The notes below the pieces were generated by a model that saw only the letters and a list, made by a program, of their open reading frames with translations, made no database searches and was not told where the DNA came from. The translations under genes and the position numbers were made by a program. Shown here piece by piece: positions 56,461-64,000 of a stretch of 64,000 bases of DNA (its first letter is position 1; every line of letters begins with the position of its first letter). The DNA is from Acorus gramineus (taxonomy: Eukaryota; Streptophyta; Magnoliopsida; Acorales; Acoraceae), in assembly GCA_030737835.1 (NCBI GenBank), contig JAUJYN010000037.1, positions 815,547 to 879,546 on the forward strand. Reading direction: 5' to 3'.

Positions 56461-59438
56461 TGTTATATATGTGTCACTTTTAGCCTTCTGGTAACCATTG
56501 GAGCATTTTGGCAGTTTTTGAGTTTTTTTGTTTTTCGATCGGAACCGCTAAAATTTTGGACTGTTAACTATCATCCTGAGTTTGAGGACTCCGATTGAAA
56601 ATCTAACTGCATATTATGTGTCCTGGTTCCATTTCAAGCCACTCACGAAAATTTCATCAAATTCCGGTAACGTTTCAGAATTTCGCAGTTCCAGGGCGTA
56701 TCCGGGTTTTGACTAAGCGGGAAGTCATTGGGAGAGTTGACTCGGTCAAAGTGGGCCCATGACTTGGTCAACCCCTTTTGTTTTTTTGTGTGGTTGGGTT
56801 GACCCAAGTCAAAGCTCACTTAAAGCTTCTCTAATCCTCTCTTAACCCTAATTAAACTTAGTTAACCTAATCTAAGTGTGGGGATTATATATAAGTGAAT
56901 CTAAAATATCTCCCCCACTATCCACCGGTGGTCTCGGATTCGAGTTCCCACGAGTATTGCCCCCTCTCTCACCCTCTTTTCTCCTTTGATTTCAGCCCCT
57001 TTGAAGGCTGAAAGAGATCTTGGTGGTGGAGGTCTTTGGGGAGGTGTTTCGGTGCATGAAGAGCTTCCGGTTCTCTTCCTTTCCTTTCCTCTCCTAGGGT
57101 AAGCTTTCTTCCTTCTTTTTCTTGCTTAGATGCATGTTAGGAGGGTGTTTTTGGGTGTGTGGTGGCTGCTGGTGGTGATTGGTGGTGGTTAGTGGCCATT
57201 GGTGGCTGGTGAGTGGTGGTAGGGTGGCTCGGGCAGGATGGTGGGTTGCCTCGGGTAGGCCGGCAGCACAGGCAGTGCAGGCAGGCAAGCTGGTGAGCAG
57301 GGCAGGCAGAGCAGCTGGCAGGGCACGCGCGCGTGCGCGCAGGCGTGCGCTCGGGTGGAGCAGGAGCGTGTTGGGCGCCGTGCGCGCGGGGCGCTGCGCA
57401 GAGGCGCAGTGCGGGCGTGCGCAGGGGACCGCGTGCGGATGCTGCGCTCAGGGGGCCGTGCGGGGGTGTGCGCGCGGAGCGCTGCGCAAAGGCGCAGGCG
57501 TGCTGTGCGCGCGCGGTGAGGCGATGGGGTGCTGGGCGAGCCGGTGGTGCGCGCAGGGTGCGCGCGGGGCGAGGCGATGGGGCGATTAGGCGAGCGGTGG
57601 TGCGCGCGTGGTGCGCGCGGGACGAGGCGTTGGGCGCAGGGCGTGCGGTGTGCGCGCGGGTTGCTACTCAGCGGTGCAGTGGGCGCGCGGTGCACCCGGG
57701 AGGCTCGGCGGCGTGTCCTGGCGTGCGGGTAGGGGCTCGGCAGTGCGCCTGGGCGCGCGGGCTGAGGCGCGGCGGTGCGCCCAGGGCGGGTGGCCGTACG
57801 GATGGTTGCCGGGGGGGGTTTGGGAGTGAGTCGGGGTACTCGGACTCGCGTGCGTACATGCCGTATGTACGCTTGTCCGAGTATTGTGTATTTTTAGTGT
57901 ATTTTTGTGGTATTTGTGTATTTTACGCACCAAGTTGATTACCCTGTCTTGCAGATCTTGACGGACGGTCGCACGACGACCCGGTTATTGGTGAGTGGTA
58001 CAATCCAACCAAGTAGGGAGGCGCTATATGCACTTGGGTGTATACCGTCCTCCCCTGGGGCACTGCAGTTGATATTAACTTATTAATGTGTAATTCATGC
58101 AAGCATGATCAGTGAGTAGAATGCATGCCACCCTAGACTTTGTATGTTAGGGACTTGCACCCTTAGGATATGTGTAAGAGCCGTGCATCCTGTCACCTTG
58201 TTGTCATGGTAGGAAAGCCTCGACCTATGCATGCGTCCTATTAGTTTAATTTATTAAATTAAATGCAAACTTATAATATTTTTAGCATGCCTTGGGGAAT
58301 ATTAAGGGGGCCTTGCGAGGTCAACATTGAGACCCCGGCTAGGGTACTCCGTGTTCCTTGTTTGGTTGTCGGGATGTCCTATATCGGGACCTCAGGTTGC
58401 CCTCCCAAGGTTTCTTTTCCTCATAATTATCTTATATATTCCCCGCATCTTGGTTATGCGCCCTGGAGGAATTCTGAAGAATTCAAGACATTAGAGTTAT
58501 TGAGATGTGTTGTCGGCGGATCCGAGTGGATCATATGCGTATGGATAGGCTGTTCTGTTCCCTTCGTTGGATCCGTGTAGAGACTGCCCCGGCGTTAGAA
58601 AGGCTGTCCCGTGGAGGGCTCCCATCAGTAGGCACCTCCTGATTTGGGAAGGACTGTGCTGAATGTGGGAGTGGCCAAGCGGCCTACGGAGTGGGGAGAG
58701 ACTATCGGTGGACCAAGGGTGACCAACAGCCTAGTCAGTCCCAATATCCTATGTCACCATATTGAGGGGTGAGGGTGAGGGTGTGGTGGGTCGACGATGT
58801 GGCGACCCACTGGATTTGTGTAAGGATGATTATCAGCCTATTAAGTCCGAACATCCTATGTCACCTATTGAGGTGTGAGGGTGAGGGTGTGGTGGTTCGG
58901 CGATGTAACGACCCACAGGATTTGTGTAGTTCCTGCCACTTTGGGGCTTTTAATAAGATTGTGGTTAATATAAACTGTGATGCATGGGTTGTGCTGTTCA
59001 CTGAGCGTGTGGCTCACCCCTCGCATATATTTTTCTCCAGTGATTACTGAGGCGGACTTGAAGGAGGAGCTCCCTGAGAGACTACACCAGTAGCGGAGCA
59101 GCGCCACGTCCCGCGAGTTTTAGAGGCCATCAGCATCCTTTTTTATTGTATGTATATATTTCTGTGCTTGGGCACCCAGTTTGGATTGTATTTGGATGTA
59201 TGTGTATATATTGGCTCTCATAGGACATATGATTATGTATCGAGTCTATAGTATGTTTTTGGATTACAGACTCAGTCTTTTAGCTTCCGCTATCTGTGTA
59301 TATATCATGTCAGCCTTGCTTTTGTCTGTGTTGTCATTTTAGTTGTTGTTTAGAGTATTTTATTGATCTCTTGTATAGACTGCTGATATCATGTATACAC
59401 TTGCCGCGTCCCGGGGACGGCCGCCCTGGGGCGTGACA
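56461..59438 (+). mobile_element. Chromovirus solo LTR inside the CACTA element
   Basis: TGTTATATATGTGTCAC to GGGGCGTGACA, 2978 bp, with a perfect GATTG duplication (56456-56460 and 59439-59443). It shares with element D the start region (CTAACTGCATATTATG), the CCCTCACCC arrays (58765-58890), the conserved block (58996-59023) and the end. It includes a GC-rich block at 57225-57840. Confidence 0.9.
57225..57840. repeat. GC- and CpG-rich low-complexity block
   Basis: About 600 bases of loosely repeated GTGCGCGCGG/GCGCAGGGCG motifs. Overlapping open frames of up to 201 residues on both strands follow from the absence of T/A-rich stops and are not genes. Other chromovirus LTRs in the window lack it. 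Confidence 0.7.
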
Positions 59439-60533
59439 GATTGAGATCTAGGGTTTATGATTTGAGGGGTTTTATTTGATTTCGTGGATTTTAGGATTTG
59501 AATGAAGAAGTATGTCTTTTTGGATCAATTGATTTGTAATTAGAGATGGTATGGATTCTTGACTTGTATACAAATTTTTTTCATAAATACTAAATTCTGA
59601 AAATAAAAATATTTTAGGTAATTAAGTGGAGATTAGATTTAAAGATTATTAAATGAAAACATAAGAACTTAATCTTTAATTGCAATAATAAAACATAAAA
59701 TCTGATATATACAAAATGCAAATTTAATCTTACATCATTAAAAATAAATTATGAAATATACGTTAGCCATAAAATTTTGAAAAAAACATTGTTGGGATTT
59801 TTTGAATCTTCAAATGTAAAACACAAAATGTGAAATGCAAGGACTCAGAATGCAACGGCATGGAATAATGTGAATTTTTTTTTTGAATGTTCTTGCTAAA
59901 TTCTTTTGGAGAAAAAGATGCTCCTGCTAAATTAGAGGTAATGTGACATATTAGTATATTACTGTAAATTGTAGAAAGTAGATCTACAATTAAGTTCAAA
60001 ATAAAAATGCCCTCTCGATGTACCACAAAGGATGCTCGAATGACAGCCTTTTCACAACTTAGCAAAATCTCTAGCACCCCACTGAATGCAAACTGGTCTA
60101 TTTTTCATATGATTTGCACTTAATGGTCAATTGAAGCTCATAAGGCACAAAGGTTAAAGGCAGTCTACTGAATGCATATATTCTTTGGTTCAACAGACTA
60201 ATTGAAAATTCTGGTTCTTTTATATAATATATAATATATAATAATCACATGTTTTCTTAAAGGAAGAAAAAATGATGTATTAGCCTCATGTCAGATAGTA
60301 ACCATATGTAAAATTGTGTGGATGAGATCAAGGTAAAAAAAATAAAATGTAAGAATAATCTTTATATGTAGCCTAGACTTCAAGGATTGGATATAGATAA
60401 GTACTTTAGTGGTCTTGTTGGTGGTGCTAAGACTGAATAATTTTTTTTTTTATAGATTAATTGTTTCATTTTAAATTTCAATATTAAATTCAAGTTGTAG
60501 AGTTTGTCTTAATTTAGGTAGAATTTATTCAAA
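59439..60533. other. CACTA internal AT-rich non-coding stretch
   Basis: Probable intron or 5' untranslated DNA before the Transpos_assoc exon. No supported reading frame. Confidence 0.5.
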
Positions 60534-60809
60534 ATGGATAAATCTTGGATGTTTAAGGATAGAAGATCATCAGAATATTCTGAAAGAGTTGAACAATTTT
60601 TAAATTATGCGATGGTCAATGCGGGTAATCGTAATTCCATACGTTGTCCATGTAGACGATTTTGGAATTTACAATACCATACACCTGTTGATATAAAAGG
60701 CCATTTATTTTTCTATGGTATTGATGACTGTTATCGAACATGGATTTGGCATGGAGAAGCAACGCCAAGTGTGGCATCAAGAATGATATTTCGGCAATCT
60801 GTGATATGA
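60534..60809 (+). CDS. CACTA transposase-associated (Transpos_assoc) exon
   Basis: An open frame of 91 codons starting MDKSWMFKDRRSSEYSERVE, then FLNYAMVNAGNRNSIRCPCR and HLFFYGIDDCYRTWIWHGE. This is the Transpos_assoc domain (PF13963) at the N-terminus of En/Spm-CACTA transposases, with its Cys pair (CPC) and W-x-W-H-G-E end. The ATG follows an AT-rich leader and matches the family's usual MDKSWM start. Downstream, the usual Tnp2 catalytic region (about 400 residues) is absent and Ulp1-like exons follow within 110 bases. This suggests an internally deleted or recombined CACTA gene. Protein function is doubtful. Confidence 0.85.
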   Translation: MDKSWMFKDRRSSEYSERVEQFLNYAMVNAGNRNSIRCPCRRFWNLQYHTPVDIKGHLFFYGIDDCYRTWIWHGEATPSVASRMIFRQSVI

Positions 60810-60918
60810 AGGAGTTGTTTGCTACAAATTTAGTGGTGTATATGAGGTGATGAAAAATTTAAGTAAATTGTGGAGATATATATATTTTATTTGTTCTAAC
60901 AGTTGTTCTCTAATTTTA

Positions 60919-61740
60919 GCTATTTGCATAAGTTCATGGTAGATTCACGTCAACCATTAAGGTATGGATTTGTCAATCCATCCATATTCGCCTCCAACAA
61001 ATATGAGAGCTACAACAACGGTTTCTCAAAGCTTCTGACTCTCATGAAGTATTTTTTGTTCCTCTCAACCCTGGGTAATTTTCCTTATTCTATAAATTAT
61101 TATACTATTTATGAATGTTATATTCATGTGTTATTTCTAATCTCATGTCATAGTTTTTTATAATTTAGGAATCATTGGATCTTGTTGATCATTAATCCAA
61201 AACAACAGATTATTTATTATCTGGACCCATTAAACAATGACATTATAAAGCGGATCAAAATAGTCATAAATTTGTAAGTATTATATTAATTGTTCAATTT
61301 AAGCATTTGATATGTTTTAACAAATTTATGAATTTTATGTTTTCCTTGATTTGAAGGGGGGTGAAATCATATAATACACTCATCGGGGTTTTATCAAAGA
61401 AAAATTCACAATGGATTCAAGTCTCGGTATGACTTATCATATTTTAAATTTTATTTTTAATCATAAATTTGATTTTTTTTTTCATATGTAAAATTTTAGT
61501 GCCCAAAACAAGAGGGGAACATTGAGTGTGGTTATTTTATTATCAAGTATATGAAGGACCTCATCGACTATCAAAACATACCCATTCAACAAAGGGTAAG
61601 ATCAATATTATTCTTGTACACATTGTTTTGATTGTTGTAATAAAATTTATTGACTAATAATATACTTGGCACAAATTAATGGAATATCCACCTATACTGA
61701 AGATGAAATAAATGAACTGCGGCTTGACTAGATCAATGTA
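60919..61740 (+). CDS. Ulp1-like (C48 peptidase) exons in the CACTA element
   Basis: Four or five short exons separated by AT-rich GT-AG introns. Exon 60919-61070: LHKFMVDSRQPLRYGFVNPS. Exon 61169-61274: NHWILLIINPKQQIIYYLDP, with the catalytic-type His (NHW) and Asp (LDP). Exon near 61360-61424: KSYNTLIGVLSKKNSQWIQ. Exon 61500-61594: CPKQEGNIECGYFIIKYMKD, with the catalytic-type Cys (ECG). A short exon near 61680 reads TYTEDEINELRLD before a stop. Order and spacing match plant transposon-borne Ulp1 (PF02902) domains, which resemble SUMO proteases. His, Asp and Cys are all present. Exon limits are by eye and activity is not known. Confidence 0.8.
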
Positions 61741-62280
61741 ATTCAAGAACAAATGTAGTTGATGTATACTTACGTAGTTCCAATTTTTGAGGTATTATTA
61801 TCACTTTTGGACTTTAGCAATATTTTGCTCTTTACTTGATTGTTATTGAATCTCACAAGTCAATTATCTAATTTTTAGAATTTTTATTTTTATGTTATCC
61901 ATGTACTTGCTGCTTTTTACATTACATTATATTGTGATATATGATGCATTTGATTTTTATAATTATGTTTGTCATTTCAGGTAATCTAAAATTTATCTAC
62001 TTTGCGGCTCGATTGGATAATCTCTTTTTGTATGTAGAATTGCGAGGAGAAAGGTCATGGATTGGATTTTTTTTTTTGTGATGGGAGAAGTACAAGTTAC
62101 ACTTATTGTGGTCTCTTTGACTTGTAGTTATTTATAGTACAATTATGAGTGTGAAACAATACTTGTACAAAGTTTAATTCATATCAGAGGAATGAAAGTA
62201 TTTTTAATGAGCATTTCTCTTTTGTTGTGTGAATTGAATTGTAAGAGCAGGTACAATCAATATATGAAATTGTATAATGG
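61741..62280. other. CACTA 3' non-coding stretch
   Basis: AT-rich, with no supported frame. Probably the 3' untranslated region of the Ulp1-like gene. Confidence 0.5.
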
Positions 62281-62645
62281 TTCAGTAAATTGTGATTTTT
62301 TTATAATTTAAGATCACAGATTGTTTATAAAGCGTGATCTTAAATAATGTAAAGATCCTTATAAAGAGTGATAAAAAATAATATAAAGATCACGGTTCTT
62401 CTCAAAACTGTGATCGTTTGGATATGAAATATCACGTTTTATAAAATAAGCGTGATCGATTCCTATATAACCATCACGGTTTCTTCCAAAACTGTGATCA
62501 TTTATCACTTTTGATCACGCTTCCAAACCGTGATTAAAAAAATGATACAAACAATCACGCCCTCGTAGATCACAGTTCACAACCGTGATCAAATGTCTTT
62601 AATCACGGTTTTAAACCGTGATCAATGTTAGAAATTGTAGTAGTG
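62281..62645. repeat. CACTA right subterminal repeats and TIR
   Basis: About fifteen copies of GATCACGGTT/AACCGTGATC variants, ending in TTGTAGTAGTG, the complement of the left end. Confidence 0.85.
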
Positions 62646-62787
62646 CAAACACTTGCGTATTATGCGGCGAGGAGCGCGAGACGGTCATACATCTATTATG
62701 CGAGTGCACCTTTACACGGAGCATTTGGGAAAAGGTGGCTACCGAGACGGGCATCGACATGAACTTTAACTCGGTGGAGGGGTTGTG
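62646..62787 (+). pseudogene. L1-type LINE relic, right part (zinc-binding end)
   Basis: It reads NTCVLCGEERETVIHLLCEC and TFTRSIWEKVATETGI. The C-x2-C...H-x3-C pattern is the end of the zf-RVT zinc-binding motif. It continues the LINE sequence from 53756 on the other side of the CACTA. A chromovirus-type LTR begins at 62788. Confidence 0.85.
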
Positions 62788-64000
62788 TGTAACGCCCCCG
62801 AATCCACGACTCCGTTTTGAAGCGTGAGATTCAGTTACGTTAACTAAATTTCCTCAAATCTCAGAGTTCTATTTTATTTTTTTTATCCAAAGAACATAAG
62901 AAAACATCATCATATTTTATTCATCAATTATCAAAGATAAAATCCAAAACAAGTTCTCAAATACTGGATATACATCAGGAACAACTGAACTCTAAATATC
63001 ACATATTATCATACATTTGGGTCCTCTACATGCCAAACAAAAGGCCAACACCTTCTATACAAAGTCTAGCCTTCTAGTAAACACGATCTCGTCCACAGCT
63101 CTATGAGATCCACAACTTTAAGCCTTTAATCTAAAAGATGGGAAAAAGGAGGGGTGAGCTACCACACGCTCAGTGAATGGGCCTGTAGCGTCCAAATAAT
63201 AAGAATAATAATAACAATAAAAATAATCCCAAAATCTGAATTAACAGATTATGAACATATATATATAATTGTCATAAGTGTAATGATAAAACATAATGCA
63301 TCACTTAGAGGAATAGCCACAATTTCACACTAACTACATGATGCGTATGATGCAACGGACACGCATGCCCATATGGCACGCAGCCAAAAGATGCTCCATC
63401 TAGAGCTTGGTCACGCAGACCGGTGGTCACGCAGACAAGGTCCCAGTGGACTGGGTCACGCAGACCGGTCGTCACGCAGACGATGACACGCAGACAGGTC
63501 GTCACGTAGACAAATGATATGCATGCAAGATCAACTTATCAAACAGTAATTTGCATGCAAGACTAACATAGTCCCAATATAGATTATACGTAAAATAATA
63601 CCTTAAAATCATGGTGTCATGCTCATGTATTCCATAATCAAGATAACAGATATATTTATAAAATAGGCATGATGCAATCATGATATAAATATAAATAGTT
63701 TCAAAATCTATGTAAAGACAAGACCCACTCACCTCTGGTTCAACGATAAGAAACAACTCCAGAAGGTTTAAGGCAACCTAACCAGTCTTGAAACGATAGG
63801 AATCGATCACAAAATGTACAAACAGTACGGGACCTGATAGAGCCCGTACACACAGAAAAATTGAAGGCTCCTCTTGGGGCCGTCCCTTACGAACCCGACG
63901 GTTACTCGGGAAGTCATCCAGAACGTGCCCGACGGCTCTCGACGGAGTCGTCCCGAGGCAAAAGGCATGAAACCCTAATTTTTAATTAAAAATATCCTAA
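62788..64000 (-). mobile_element. Chromovirus-type LTR, cut by the right window edge
   Basis: It starts TGTAACGCCCCCGAATCC, the complement of the GGGGGCGTTACA end seen in Tekay/Del LTRs. The conserved chromovirus block is present at 63151-63180 (GGGGTGAGCTAC...GCTCAGTGAATGG), in the same orientation as in element D. It is a different subfamily from D. The left flank is TTGTG and the other end is outside the window. Confidence 0.7.
63405..63515. repeat. Short tandem array of GGTCACGCAGAC units
   Basis: Six to seven copies of a 12-18 base unit around GTCACGCAGACCGGT inside the right-edge LTR. No spacers, so not a CRISPR; the frame across it is an artefact. Confidence 0.75.

Larger units (their letters stand above)
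53757..62645 (+). mobile_element. CACTA (En/Spm) transposon with Transpos_assoc and Ulp1-like exons
   Basis: Terminal inverted repeats: left CACTACTATAATTTTTGACA, right the complement of CACTACTACAATTTCTAACA. Both continue into ATTGATCACGGTTT. The flanks CAG/CAA fit a 3-bp duplication with one change. Dense subterminal repeats of GATCACGGTTT and its complement occur at both ends. Coding parts are a Transpos_assoc exon (60534-60809) and Ulp1/C48 protease-like exons (60919-61740). No Tnp2 core (PF02992) is visible, so it is non-autonomous. Two solo LTRs (54461-56343 and 56461-59438) inserted later; without them it is about 4.0 kb. Confidence 0.9.

Noticed and set aside
57179-57938. Overlapping long open frames on both strands (up to 201 residues)
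   Set aside because: They lie in a GC-rich low-complexity block where stop codons are rare. The proteins are Ala/Arg/Gly or Pro/Arg/His rich with no domain, and the block is inside an LTR.
1-64000. Ordinary host protein-coding, tRNA or rRNA genes
   Set aside because: All recognisable coding sequence belongs to transposable elements. The AT-rich 47.5-53.2 kb part has no frame with a domain and no RNA gene that I could recognise.

Overview
This window comes from a flowering-plant nuclear genome. The evidence is the mix of elements: Athila-like and Tat-lineage Ty3/gypsy retrotransposons, Tekay/Del-type chromoviruses with 3-4 kb LTRs, a CACTA DNA transposon carrying a Transpos_assoc domain and a Ulp1-like protease, a plant L1-type LINE and a Tourist-like MITE. 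The species cannot be named from what is visible. I find no host gene, tRNA or rRNA. Nearly everything outside 47.5-53.2 kb is transposable element, and most of it is nested.

Region 1 (1-2.65 kb) is an Athila-like relic on the minus strand. Region 2 (2653-46781) is one large nest. Its outermost layer, here called element A, is an old plus-strand Tat-lineage retrotransposon with a 5' LTR at 2653-3325 and a 3' LTR at 46124-46781. Element B (3635-6260, target duplication CTAGC) sits inside A and is a cut-down relative of element C. Element C (9440-38802, minus strand, target duplication CCACT/CCACC) also sits inside A. C is a long Tat-lineage element with gag, protease, reverse transcriptase, two RNase H domains and integrase. 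Between pol and its 3' LTR it carries an antisense, intron-bearing gene with a plant mobile domain (PMD) and a coiled-coil tail (11.27-16.2 kb). C was itself hit by a solo LTR of its own family (13822-15047), a chromovirus solo LTR (18974-21159) and a two-LTR chromovirus D (26917-36439). Further right, A holds a chromovirus solo LTR (40971-46038), which contains a solo LTR of the C family (43252-44496). Between its pol and 3' LTR, A also has an antisense gene remnant, of Transposase_28 type, at about 39.2-40.8 kb.

Region 3 (46.8-53.2 kb) is AT-rich intergenic DNA with an old LTR related to A, a TIR element, several minisatellites and a Tourist-like MITE. Region 4 (53.2-64 kb) starts in a LINE relic. 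A CACTA transposon (53757-62645) split its zinc-binding domain. The CACTA later received two solo LTRs (54461-56343 and 56461-59438). The LINE was also hit on its right side by a minus-oriented chromovirus-type LTR that runs off the window.

Three themes deserve attention. (1) Two different Tat-lineage elements each carry an antisense extra gene between pol and the 3' LTR. (2) The LTRs of the C family are crowded with AGCCGCC/GGCGGCT motifs (the plant GCC-box core), often as perfect palindromes. (3) The nesting gives a relative time order in which the Tat and chromovirus families were active alternately. Retroelement parts are described as fossils only.
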